Shown here: one piece after another, positions 25,690 to 33,241 of the stretch
Numbering within the stretch: position 1 is the first letter of the stretch
Layout of the letters: each line of letters starts with the position of its first letter
Made by a program: the position numbers and the translations under genes
From: DASRBO01 sp035653595
GTDB taxonomy: Bacteria; Actinomycetota; Acidimicrobiia; Acidimicrobiales; JAJPHE01
Length of the DNA stretch: 64,000 nt
Reading direction: 5' to 3'
Assembly (NCBI GenBank): GCA_035653595.1
Contig: DASRBO010000195.1
Coordinates: 11,281-75,280, forward strand
The notes under the pieces: model-generated
Told to the model about the DNA's origin: nothing
The model's database searches: none
The model's input: the letters and a program-made list of their open reading frames with translations, nothing else

Positions 25690-25724
25690 CAAAAGTTGAT
25701 CGGATTAGTCAGGAAATCTAGCAT
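25690..25724 (+). promoter_or_regulatory. Sulfate-assimilation promoter and operator upstream of cysC
   Basis: TTGATC (25696-25701), a 17-base spacer and TAGCAT (25719-25724) form a good vegetative promoter. The predicted transcription start falls on or beside the GTG at 25732. The block 25690-25715 matches the block upstream of cysH: the first ten bases (CAAAAGTTGA) and the last eight (GTCAGGAA) are identical at identical spacing. The imperfect dyad TGAT-N7-GTCA lies over the -35 box. Confidence 0.6.
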
Positions 25725-25731
25725 GCCGGGC

Positions 25732-26331
25732 GTGACCTCCGGCCTTCCCACCCCTCGGGCCGTCGCGGCCCGGACCGTCTGGCTGACCGGGCTGCCCTCG
25801 GCCGGCAAGACCACCCTGGCCCGGGCCCTGGCCGCCCGGCTGGAGGGGTCGGGGGCGGCGGTGGAGGTGCTCGACGGCGACGAGCTCCGCCCCGTCCTGT
25901 CGTCGGGGCTGGGCTACAGCCGCCAGGACCGCGACGAGAACGTCCGCCGCATCGGGTTCGTGGCCGACCTGCTGTCCCGCAACGGCGTGTGGGCGGTGGC
26001 GGCGGTGGTCTCCCCGTACCGGGGGGCCCGCGACGAGGTGCGGACCAGGCACGGCGGGCGCTTCTTCGAGGTGTGGGTCTCGACCCCGGCCGAGGTCTGC
26101 GCCGAGCGGGACGTCAAGGGCCTCTACGCCAAGCAGACCTCGGGCGCCCTGACCGGGCTCACCGGCGCCGACGACCCGTACGAGCCGCCGCTTTCGCCCG
26201 AACTGGTCCTTCCGACCCACGAGCTCGGCGTCGACGGTTGCGTCGATCGCATCTGGTCCGCCCTCGGCCTCGACCAGGCCGCCGCCGGCATGGTCGGGGC
26301 CACGACCGCGCTATCAAGGAGCCTACGCTGA
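25732..26331 (+). CDS. cysC: Adenylylsulfate kinase
   Basis: A 199-residue APS kinase, which phosphorylates adenylylsulfate to PAPS. The P-loop is GLPSAGKTT (20-28). It is followed by VLDGDELRPVLSSGLGYSRQDRDENVRRIG, the APS-binding block of the family (Asp, Arg and the DRxxN element), and later KGLYAKQTSG. GTG 25732 is preferred over ATG 25723 because the latter overlaps the predicted -10 box, and the mRNA appears leaderless. It overlaps cysD by 4 bases (CTGA) and opens a cysC-cysD-cysN operon. Confidence 0.92.
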   Translation: MTSGLPTPRAVAARTVWLTGLPSAGKTTLARALAARLEGSGAAVEVLDGDELRPVLSSGLGYSRQDRDENVRRIGFVADLLSRNGVWAVAAVVSPYRGARDEVRTRHGGRFFEVWVSTPAEVCAERDVKGLYAKQTSGALTGLTGADDPYEPPLSPELVLPTHELGVDGCVDRIWSALGLDQAAAGMVGATTALSRSLR

Positions 26332-27254
26332 CCACCATCGCCCCCGATCTCCGGCGCAGCGGCCTCAATCACCTCGACGCCCTCGAGTCCCACGCCATCT
26401 TCGTCATGCGCGAGGTGGCCGCCGAGTGCCAGCACCCGGCCCTGCTCTTCTCGGGCGGGAAGGACTCCGCCGTCCTGCTGCGCCTGGCCGAGAAAGCCTT
26501 CCGCCCGGGCCGGTTCCCCTTCCCCGTGCTCCACGTGGACACCGGCCACAACTTCCCCGAGGTGCTCAGCTTCCGCGACCGGCGGGTGGCCGAGCTGGGC
26601 GAGCGCCTGATCGTGGCCTCCGTGCAGGAGTCCATCGATTCGGGGCGGGTGCACGACCCGGGCCACGGGGAGTCGCGCAACCGGCTCCAGAGCGTGACCC
26701 TGCTGGACGCCATCAGCGCCCACGGTCTCGACGCCTGCATCGGCGGGGCCCGGCGGGACGAGGACAAGGCCCGGGCCAAGGAGCGGGTGCTGTCCTTCCG
26801 CGACTCCTTCGGCCAGTGGGAGCCCCGCAACCAGCGCCCCGAGCTGTGGCACCTCTACCAGGGCCAGGTCCGGCCCGGCGAGCACCTGAGGGCGTTCCCC
26901 CTGTCGGACTGGACCGAGCTCGACGTCTGGCAGTACATCGCCCGCGAGGAGATCGAGCTGCCCTCGATCTACTACGCCCATCGCCGGCCCGTCATCGAGC
27001 GCAACGGGATGCTCCTCGCCGCCGGCGAGTGGATCCAGCCCCGTCCCGGTGAGGTCGTGTTCGAGGAGACCGTCCGGTTCCGCACCGTTGGCGACGCCAC
27101 CTGCACCGGGGCGGTGCGCTCGGCGGCCCGCACGGTGGAAGAGGTGATCGCCGAGGTGGCCACCGCCACCGTCACCGAGCGGGGCGCCACCAGAGCCGAC
27201 GACAAGTTCTCCGAGACGGCCATGGAGGACCGCAAGCGGGAGGGCTACTTCTAG
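26328..27254 (+). CDS. cysD: Sulfate adenylyltransferase small subunit, apparent CTG start
   Basis: A 308-residue PP-loop ATP sulfurylase subunit that makes adenylylsulfate from sulfate and ATP together with CysN. The PP-loop is LLFSGGKDSAVLL. GGARRDEDKARAKERVLSFRD and QRPELWHLY are family signatures, and the C-terminal KREGYF matches E. coli CysD (302 residues). No ATG, GTG or TTG lies between the upstream stop region and residue 27. The likely start is CTG at 26328, overlapping the cysC stop (CTGA) with AAGGAG at 26316-26321, 6 bases before it. The alternative ATG at 26406 would delete a conserved helix. Confidence 0.9.
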   Translation: MTTIAPDLRRSGLNHLDALESHAIFVMREVAAECQHPALLFSGGKDSAVLLRLAEKAFRPGRFPFPVLHVDTGHNFPEVLSFRDRRVAELGERLIVASVQESIDSGRVHDPGHGESRNRLQSVTLLDAISAHGLDACIGGARRDEDKARAKERVLSFRDSFGQWEPRNQRPELWHLYQGQVRPGEHLRAFPLSDWTELDVWQYIAREEIELPSIYYAHRRPVIERNGMLLAAGEWIQPRPGEVVFEETVRFRTVGDATCTGAVRSAARTVEEVIAEVATATVTERGATRADDKFSETAMEDRKREGYF

Positions 27255-27256
27255 CG

Positions 27257-28504
27257 GTGGACCTCCTCCGCTTCGCCGCCGTCGGCTCGGTCGACGACGG
27301 GAAGTCGACTCTCATCGGGCGCCTGCTCCACGACACCCGGCAGCTGTTCGAGGACCAGATCGAGGCCCTGGAGACGGCCAGCCGCCGCCGTGGACTCTCC
27401 GAGGTCGAGCTGGCCTTCGTCACCGACGGCCTGCGGGCCGAGCGGGAGCAGGGCATCACCATCGACGTCGCCTACCGCTACGCCGCCACGCCCAACCGCA
27501 AGTTCGTGATCGCCGACTGCCCCGGCCACGTGCAGTACACCCGCAACATGGCCACCGGGGCGTCGACGGCCGACCTCGCCGTGGTGGTGGTCGACGCCGC
27601 CAGCGGTCTCAAGGAGCAGACCAGGCGCCATCTCTGCATCGCCGCCCTGCTCGGCGTGCACCAGGTGCTGCTGTGCGTCAACAAGATGGACCTGGTCGAC
27701 TGGTCGCCGGAGCCGTTCAAGCGGGCGGCGGCCGAAGTGGAGGCCCTCTCGACCAGCCTCGGCCTGCGCAGCGTGGTGCCGGTGCCGATTTCGGCCCTGC
27801 ACGGCGACAACGTGGCGGAACGGTCACACCGGGCCGGCTGGTACGACGGCCCCACCGTGCTTGAGGCCCTCGAGGCGGCCCCGTCGTCGGAGACCGTCGA
27901 CGGCCCGGCCCGGCTACCGGTCCAGTGGGTGGTCCGCCTGCCCGGGGGCGGCCGGAGCTACGCCGGCATGATCAACGGGGGCCTCCTGCGACCGGGCGAC
28001 GACGTCGTGGTGCTGCCCGCCGGTCGGCGCAGCCGGGTGTCCAAGGTTGAGACCTTCGACGGCCCCCTTCTGGAGGCCTCGCCCCACCTGTCGGTGACGG
28101 TCACCCTCGAGGACGACGTCGACGTCGCCCGCGGCGACATGATCGCCCATGTCCAGGGGGCCCCCGAGCTGGTGACCGAGCTGGAGGCGACGGTGTGCTG
28201 GTTCGCCGAGCGCCCCCTCGATCCGGGCTGGCGCTGCCGGATCAAGCACACCACCCGGGTGGCGCCGGCGGTCGTACGTGAGCTGGACGGCCGCCTCGAC
28301 GTCAACACCCTCAACATCCGGCCGACGTCGGAGCTGGGGTCCAACGACATCGGGGTGGTGCGGCTGGTGACGGCGACCCCGCTGGCGGTGGACCCCTACC
28401 GCGACAACCGGACCACCGGCAGCTTCGTCCTGATCGACGAGGCCACCAACGCCACCGTGGCCGCCGGAATGGTGGGCCCGCCGGCGGTCAGCCCACTTCC
28501 CTGA
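27257..28504 (+). CDS. cysN: Sulfate adenylyltransferase large subunit (GTPase)
   Basis: A 415-residue EF-Tu-like GTPase that drives ATP sulfurylase. G1 is GSVDDGKST, the switch II motif is DCPGH, and G4 is NKMD. The CysN-specific EREQGITIDVAYRY segment is intact, and the beta-barrel domains follow. There is no C-terminal APS kinase fusion, consistent with the separate cysC. GTG start 2 bases after the cysD stop. It converges on cysH 59 bases away. Confidence 0.93.
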   Translation: MDLLRFAAVGSVDDGKSTLIGRLLHDTRQLFEDQIEALETASRRRGLSEVELAFVTDGLRAEREQGITIDVAYRYAATPNRKFVIADCPGHVQYTRNMATGASTADLAVVVVDAASGLKEQTRRHLCIAALLGVHQVLLCVNKMDLVDWSPEPFKRAAAEVEALSTSLGLRSVVPVPISALHGDNVAERSHRAGWYDGPTVLEALEAAPSSETVDGPARLPVQWVVRLPGGGRSYAGMINGGLLRPGDDVVVLPAGRRSRVSKVETFDGPLLEASPHLSVTVTLEDDVDVARGDMIAHVQGAPELVTELEATVCWFAERPLDPGWRCRIKHTTRVAPAVVRELDGRLDVNTLNIRPTSELGSNDIGVVRLVTATPLAVDPYRDNRTTGSFVLIDEATNATVAAGMVGPPAVSPLP

Positions 28505-28563
28505 AGCGATTCGGCCCGGGGCCGGTCAGCTGCCCCTCCGTTTGGCGCCGCCGAAAGCGCGTT

Positions 28564-29232
28564 CTACAGGTGCAGCCCGCACTCGGTCTTGTCGCTGCCC
28601 GCCCATCGTCCCGAGCGGGGATCGGACGGGTCGGTCACCGGCTGGGTGGTCGGGGCGCAGCCGATCGACAGGTATCCCCTCAGGCTGAGGGGGTGCACCG
28701 GCAGCCCATGGTCGGCGACGTAGCCGCTGACGTCGAGGTCGGACCAGGTGGCCAACGGGTTGACCTTGACCACCCCCCGGCTCTCGTCGAGGGACACGAT
28801 CGGGGCGCCGGCCCTGGTCGCCGACTCCGAGCGGCGCAGGCCGGTCATCCAGGCCTGGCGCTCGGCCAGCACCCCCCCGAGGGGCGCGACCTTGCGCAGC
28901 TCGCAGCACCGCTCGGTCCCGCACGGCCACTCGTCGGCGCCGATCTCAGGGCGAAGCACGGTCAGGTTGAGCTGGTAGCGGGCGGCGACCTCGTCGACGT
29001 AGGCCAGCGTCTCCGGGAAGTGGAAGCCGGTGTCGAGGAAGACCACCTCGATGTCCGGGGCCACCTGGGTGGCGATGTCGATGATCACGCAGTCCTGGAA
29101 CGAGGCGGTCAGGACCAGGCCGGACCCGAACCGCTCCCACGCCCAGCGGACCACCGACGAGGCCGGCAGTCGCTCGAAGCGGGCCGACAACTCCTCCAGC
29201 TCGGCTGCGCCCGGCAGGGTGGTGGTCGTCAT
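28564..29232 (-). CDS. cysH: Phosphoadenylyl/adenylylsulfate reductase with an incomplete Fe-S motif
   Basis: A 222-residue thioredoxin-dependent reductase that makes sulfite from APS or PAPS. The catalytic C-terminal KTECGLHL has C218. The APS-reductase pair C109-C110 (ERCCELRKV) is present. The later CxxC is instead C192-A-P-T195 (SIGCAPTTQP), so one of the four usual [4Fe-4S] ligands is Thr. Known APS reductases bind the cluster with CC plus CxxC, whereas PAPS reductases of the E. coli type lack all four. With cysC next door, PAPS may be the substrate. The ATG at 29232 coincides with the predicted transcription start. Confidence 0.9.
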   Translation of the reverse strand: MTTTTLPGAAELEELSARFERLPASSVVRWAWERFGSGLVLTASFQDCVIIDIATQVAPDIEVVFLDTGFHFPETLAYVDEVAARYQLNLTVLRPEIGADEWPCGTERCCELRKVAPLGGVLAERQAWMTGLRRSESATRAGAPIVSLDESRGVVKVNPLATWSDLDVSGYVADHGLPVHPLSLRGYLSIGCAPTTQPVTDPSDPRSGRWAGSDKTECGLHL

Positions 29233-29238
29233 GCCCCC

Positions 29239-29273
29239 ATCCCATCATTCCTGACCAGATCAGTCAACTTTTG
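29239..29273 (-). promoter_or_regulatory. cysH promoter and operator sharing the cysC element
   Basis: On the minus strand TTGACT (29262-29267), 17 bases, then TGGGAT (29239-29244) precede the ATG at 29232, predicting a leaderless mRNA. The block 29248-29273 repeats the cysC element with identical spacing. Here the dyad TGAC-N7-GTCA is perfect and overlaps the -35 box, as expected for a regulator site. Confidence 0.55.
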
Positions 29274-29412
29274 ACCCCCCTGACCCTGCGCCGGCGGGGG
29301 CCCGGCGGGTCGGCGGGAGGAGGAGCGGGGCCGGGCGAGTCGGCGGGGACCGGAATTGGGCCTACCCTTGGAGGGGCCCCCTACGGACCGGGCCTGGAGG
29401 AAGGGAGCTGCA

Positions 29413-29598
29413 GTGGTTCTCGCCAACTTGATGGGCGTCGACGGCGCAATCCTGCTGGCGGTGGTCGCCCTGCTGTTCGGCAGCAGCCAGCTGCCCAAAC
29501 TCGCCCGGGCGCTGGGCTCGGCCTCGCACGAGTTCAAGAAGGGCGTCGAGGAAGGCCAGGACGCCGCCGAGGCGGCGGAGGAAAAGAAGCAGTCCTGA
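29413..29598 (+). CDS. tatA: TatA-like twin-arginine translocase subunit
   Basis: A 61-residue protein with one N-terminal hydrophobic helix (AILLAVVALLFGSSQLP), the FG-x2-LP hinge, and an amphipathic helix ARALGSASHEFKKGVEEG. The acidic-basic tail ends in EEKKQS. This is the compact TatA/E architecture, forming the pore of the Tat system. GTG 29413 is favoured, with a GGGAG ribosome site upstream. No tatC or tatB is in the window. Tat substrates here include the subunit encoded at 19.7 kb. Confidence 0.85.
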   Translation: MVLANLMGVDGAILLAVVALLFGSSQLPKLARALGSASHEFKKGVEEGQDAAEAAEEKKQS

Positions 29599-29646
29599 GC
29601 GGGCGGCGTGACCGCCGCCGCTGGATAGGCGCCCGACCGACCGCGG

Positions 29647-29652
29647 TAGGCT
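29647..29652 (+). promoter_or_regulatory. Candidate -10 element (TAGGCT) for a leaderless mRNA
   Basis: TAGGCT lies 6 bases before the GTG at 29659, placing transcription start at the start codon. No SD sequence is present. Confidence 0.35.
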
Positions 29653-29658
29653 GCGGTC

Positions 29659-30534
29659 GTGTCGCGAACGACCGTACAGGTCCCGACCAGGGTCCTGGTC
29701 TTCGGGATGGCCAGGGCCGACGGCACCATCCAGCCCAGCGAGGTCCTGCCGGTCGCCGAGGCCTGCGGTCAGAGCCCGGACCAGATCCGCTCCTGCCTGC
29801 GGCGACTGGTAGCCGAGGGCCTGTTCGTCCGCCGGGGGGCCGGTCGCTCCGGTGTATACGAGGCCACCCCCCGGGGCCTGGCGGCGCTGGGGGCGTCGGT
29901 GGAGCGGACCCGCCTGGCCTACGCCCAGGACGCCGCCGGCCGGGGCTGGGACCGTCAGTGGCGCCTGGTCGGCTTCGCCGTGCCCGAGCGCAACCGGTCC
30001 TCCCGCGACGCCTTCCGCGAGCGATTGCGCCAGCTGGGCGGCAGCGCCATACAGGCCGCCCTCTACGTCTCCCCCCACAACTGGCACAAGGACGTCAAGG
30101 CGGTGGCCGAACGCCTCGGGGTGGCCGACCAGGTCACGGTGGCCACCACCGACGACCTCGAGATCGGGGGCGAGCGCGACCCCCGCGAGCTGGCCCGGCA
30201 CCTCTGGCAGCTCGACGACCTGGCCGACCGGTACCGCAAGTTCACCAACGCCTTCGCCCACGTCCCCCTCGACCTGGCCGCCCTGCGCCAGCAGCGTCTC
30301 CGCCTGGGTGACGAGACCTTCCTGCCCCTGGCCCTGTCCATGGCCGTCGCCTTCCAGGACTGCTTCGGGCGGGACCCGCTGCTGCCGCCCGAGCTGCTGC
30401 CCCGGCCCTGGCCCGGGCGGGAAGCCCGCGAGCTGGTGGTGACCAGCCGGCGGCAGGCCCTCGCCATGCGCCAGGCCAGCGGCCTGCCCCCTCTGTTCCG
30501 GCTCTTCGACGAGGCCGTCGAGGCCATCCCTTGA
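29659..30534 (+). CDS. PaaX-family transcriptional regulator
   Basis: A 291-residue regulator. Residues ~5-75 form a winged helix (SPDQIRSCLRRLVAEGLFVRRGAGRSGVYEATPRG spans recognition helix and wing). The middle has RQWRLVGFAVPE, and the C-terminal FGRDPLLPPELLPRPWPGREAREL is a PaaX hallmark. PaaX repressors usually sense aryl- or acyl-CoA esters. No paa genes are here; the adjacent flavin-dependent oxidoreductase is a possible target. GTG start behind a TAGGCT box. Confidence 0.85.
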   Translation: MSRTTVQVPTRVLVFGMARADGTIQPSEVLPVAEACGQSPDQIRSCLRRLVAEGLFVRRGAGRSGVYEATPRGLAALGASVERTRLAYAQDAAGRGWDRQWRLVGFAVPERNRSSRDAFRERLRQLGGSAIQAALYVSPHNWHKDVKAVAERLGVADQVTVATTDDLEIGGERDPRELARHLWQLDDLADRYRKFTNAFAHVPLDLAALRQQRLRLGDETFLPLALSMAVAFQDCFGRDPLLPPELLPRPWPGREARELVVTSRRQALAMRQASGLPPLFRLFDEAVEAIP

Positions 30535-30572
30535 TCGCAACAGCCCTGATCGCACAGCCCTGATCGCACAGG
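30532..30572 (+). repeat. Three tandem copies of TGATCGCACAGCCC
   Basis: Copies at 30532-30546 (with one extra A), 30547-30560 and 30561-30572 (shortened, running into the ribosome site AGGAGG). The first copy includes the stop codon of the PaaX-like gene. The array fills the gap before the flavin-dependent oxidoreductase. Confidence 0.8.
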
Positions 30573-30580
30573 AGGACGAC

Positions 30581-31828
30581 ATGAAGTTCGGCATCTTCTA
30601 CGAGCACCAGCTGCCCCGGCCCTGGGAGGCCGACTCGGAGCACCGCCTCCTCAAGGACGCCCTCGAGCAGGTGGAGCTGGCCGACCGCCTCGGCATCGAC
30701 TACGTCTGGGAGGTCGAGCACCACTTCCTCGAGGAGTACTCCCACTCCAGCGCCCCCGAGGTCTTCCTGGCCGCCGCCAGCCAGCGCACCAGCCGCATCC
30801 GCCTCGGCCACGGGATCGTCCAGCTGCCCCAGCGCTTCAACCACAGCGCCCGGGTGGCCGAGCGCATCGCCACCCTCGACCTCATCTCCGACGGCCGGGT
30901 CGAATTCGGCACCGGCGAGTCGTCGTCCAACGCCGAGCTCGGGGGTTTCGAGATCGATCGCTCGACCAAGCGGGAGCAGTGGAGCGAGGCCCTCGACGCC
31001 GTCACCCGGATGATGGTGGAGGAGCCCTTCGCCGGCTGGAGCGGCAAGTACCTGTCCATGCCGCCCCGCAACGTGGTGCCCAAGCCCCTCCAGAAGCCGC
31101 ACCCGCCCCTGTGGGTGGCCTGCAGCCGGCGGGACACCATCCACCTGGCCGCCACCAAGGGCATCGGCGCCCTGTCGTTCTCCTTCATCGAGCCCGGCGA
31201 GGCCAAGGCCTGGGTGGACGACTACTACGCCACCCTGGCGTCGCCCGAATGCGTCCCCGGCGGCTTCGCCGTCAACCCCCAGGTGGCCTGCGTGCTGCCG
31301 TTGATGTGCCACGAGGACGAGGAGACGGCCATCGAGCGGGGCCTCGACGGGGGCCACTTCTTCGGCTACTCCCTGGCCCACTACTACGTCTTCGGCAACC
31401 ACGTACCCGGGTCGACCAACGTCTGGGAAGAGTTTCAGGCCAACCGGTCGAACTGGGGCTTCGACCGCAACGTGGCCGCCCAGACCGGCCAGGTGCTGGG
31501 GGCCCAGCTGCTCCAGCAGGGCCTGGGCTCGCTGCGGGGGGCCATCGGCACCCCCGACCAGATCCGCCAGCTGATCAGGGGCTACGCCGATGCCGGCGTC
31601 GACCAGCTGATCTTCGTGAGCCAGGCCGGCAAGAACCGCCACGAGCACATCTGCGAGTCCCTCGAGCTGTTCGCCGACCAGGTGCTGCCGGAGTTCAAGG
31701 AGGAGGAGGCAGCCCGCGAGAAGGCCAAAATGGAGCGCCTGGCCCCCGCCATCGAGGCGGCCCTGGCCCGCAAGGAGCCTCCCCGCCGGGCCCCCGACCA
31801 CCAGATCGCCGCGGCCGCACAGGCCTGA
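30581..31828 (+). CDS. LLM-class (luciferase-like) flavin-dependent oxidoreductase
   Basis: A 415-residue TIM-barrel protein of the bacterial luciferase-like monooxygenase family. Signatures are MKFGIFYEHQLPRPW, YVWEVEHHFLEEYSHSSAPEVFLAA and IRLGHGIVQLPQRFNHSARVAERIATLD. It would use FMNH2 or reduced F420; the sequence does not decide between them. The C-terminus is a charged helical tail. The ribosome site AGGAGG lies 9 bases ahead of the ATG. It sits 46 bases after the PaaX-like regulator, which could control it. The substrate is unknown. Confidence 0.88.
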   Translation: MKFGIFYEHQLPRPWEADSEHRLLKDALEQVELADRLGIDYVWEVEHHFLEEYSHSSAPEVFLAAASQRTSRIRLGHGIVQLPQRFNHSARVAERIATLDLISDGRVEFGTGESSSNAELGGFEIDRSTKREQWSEALDAVTRMMVEEPFAGWSGKYLSMPPRNVVPKPLQKPHPPLWVACSRRDTIHLAATKGIGALSFSFIEPGEAKAWVDDYYATLASPECVPGGFAVNPQVACVLPLMCHEDEETAIERGLDGGHFFGYSLAHYYVFGNHVPGSTNVWEEFQANRSNWGFDRNVAAQTGQVLGAQLLQQGLGSLRGAIGTPDQIRQLIRGYADAGVDQLIFVSQAGKNRHEHICESLELFADQVLPEFKEEEAAREKAKMERLAPAIEAALARKEPPRRAPDHQIAAAAQA

Positions 31829-31836
31829 GCCGGACT

Positions 31837-31866
31837 GGATCCGGGCCCCGGAACTGGCCCGGATCC
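31837..31866. terminator. Bidirectional hairpin between convergent genes
   Basis: GGATCCGGGCC (31837-31847) and GGCCCGGATCC (31856-31866) form a perfect 11-bp stem around an 8-base loop. It lies between the ends of the LLM oxidoreductase and the SCP2 gene, so it could stop both transcripts. Confidence 0.7.
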
Positions 31867-31882
31867 GGTCCCGGGCCCGGGC

Positions 31883-32305
31883 TCAGGTCTCGAACCAGGC
31901 CTGCATGCTCTGGGCGAACATCATGTCGCCCGACAGCTTGAGCTTGCCGGTCATGAACGCCTGCATCGGCTCGAGAACCCCTCCGATGAAGCGGAGGAAG
32001 TCGGGCAGGGACAGGCCCAGGGTCACCCGGGCGGCCTCGGTGCCGCCCTTGAGCACCTCGCAGGAGCCCCCGTCGACCTTGAACTGGTAGGTCCGGGTGC
32101 CGTCGGCGGCGGCGATGTCCCACTGGACCACGGCGCTCTGCCCGGCAGCCCGGGCGGGCTGGAAGCTCTGCTTCATGGCCTCGAAGATCTGGTCGAGCAC
32201 GCCGTCGGCGCCGTCGCCGACGGCGGCGTTTATCTCCTCGTCCGAGCGGCCCTCGACCAGCTTGGCCAGCTCGTCGCGGTCACTCACGTTGAACTCGTCC
32301 GCCAC
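31883..32305 (-). CDS. SCP2 sterol-carrier domain protein
   Basis: A 140-residue protein in which the SCP2 lipid-binding fold covers residues ~25-135: YQFKVDGGSCEVLKGG, ARVTLGLSLPDFLRFIGGVLEPMQAFMTGKLKLSGD. Such proteins bind fatty acyl-CoA or sterols. GTG at 32305 has a strong GGAGAGGAGG ribosome site just upstream and is preferred over the longer open frame. It fits the lipid-catabolic theme of 12-25 kb but is not linked to it. Confidence 0.88.
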   Translation of the reverse strand: MADEFNVSDRDELAKLVEGRSDEEINAAVGDGADGVLDQIFEAMKQSFQPARAAGQSAVVQWDIAAADGTRTYQFKVDGGSCEVLKGGTEAARVTLGLSLPDFLRFIGGVLEPMQAFMTGKLKLSGDMMFAQSMQAWFET

Positions 32306-32389
32306 TGCTGCCTCCTCTCCTCGGGCCGCCAGCGTAGGCGGGGGCCCGGGTTGCCGGCTGGCCACCCGGCACCGCTAGATTCCTCCGTC

Positions 32390-33241
32390 GTGAGCACCGA
32401 TCCCCGCGGCGGTAGAAGGCCGTCCCGAAGGGCATCCGGCCTGGTCGGGGGGGCGGCCGGCCCGGTCGAGACCACCGCCACCGGAGCCGGAGGAGGGACC
32501 CGGCTGACCCGGCGGGTGGGCCGCATGGGCGCCCTGGCCGCCCTGGCCGTGGCCCTCACCGGCTGCCGCAGCTGGCGGTTCGAGAACAACCCCGGTGTCA
32601 CCACCCAGGGCCAGCGCATCTCCCACATGTTCGTGGGCTTCGACATCACCGCCCTGGCCGTCGGCGGCTTCGTCTGGGCCCTCATCTTCTGGTGTGTCCT
32701 GCGCTACCGGCGCCGGTCCAACGACCAGTGGCCCAAGCAGACCCGCTACAACATCCCGTGGGAGGTCGCCTACACCATCGCCCCCGTCTTCGTGGTGGCG
32801 GCCCTGTTCGGTGTGACCGTCGTGGGCGAGAACTTCGTCGACAAGGTGGTGCCCAACCCCGACCAGCAGCTGACCGTCACCGCGTTCCAGTGGGGCTGGC
32901 GGTTCGACTTCCCGGTCGGCAACGGCCAGCACGCCGTGGTGGTCAGCGACCCCAGCCACTTCCAGACCATCGAGCTCCCCGAGGGCCAGACCACCAGGGT
33001 CAACCTGGTGTCGGCCGACGTGGTGCACAACTTCATGGTCTCGGCGTTCAACTTCCAGCGCTACGCCCAGCCCGGGGTCACCAACGTGTTCGACTTCACC
33101 CCGACCAAGACGGGCACCTACATCGGCCGCTGCGACTTCTTCTGCGGCCTGCACCACGACCTCATGATCTTCTACGTCAAGGTCGTTCCCCCGGCACAGT
33201 TCCAGACCTGGGTCCACCAGCACGCAAAGGCGGCCACATGA
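32390..33241 (+). CDS. ctaC: Cytochrome c oxidase subunit II (lipoprotein type)
   Basis: About 283 residues. A basic stretch RLTRRVGR, hydrophobic [11 protein letters not shown] and lipobox LTGC59 give a lipoprotein signal. Two transmembrane helices and a cupredoxin domain follow. The CuA site is C248-x3-C252-x3-H256-x2-M259 in [13 protein letters not shown], with the other His in DVVHNFMVS. The lipid-modified Cys is usual in actinobacterial CtaC. The first ~37 residues are low-complexity, so translation may really begin at an internal GTG or ATG near 32516-32525. It overlaps ctaD by 4 bases (ATGA). Confidence 0.92.
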   Translation: MSTDPRGGRRPSRRASGLVGGAAGPVETTATGAGGGTRLTRRVGRMGALAALAVALTGCRSWRFENNPGVTTQGQRISHMFVGFDITALAVGGFVWALIFWCVLRYRRRSNDQWPKQTRYNIPWEVAYTIAPVFVVAALFGVTVVGENFVDKVVPNPDQQLTVTAFQWGWRFDFPVGNGQHAVVVSDPSHFQTIELPEGQTTRVNLVSADVVHNFMVSAFNFQRYAQPGVTNVFDFTPTKTGTYIGRCDFFCGLHHDLMIFYVKVVPPAQFQTWVHQHAKAAT

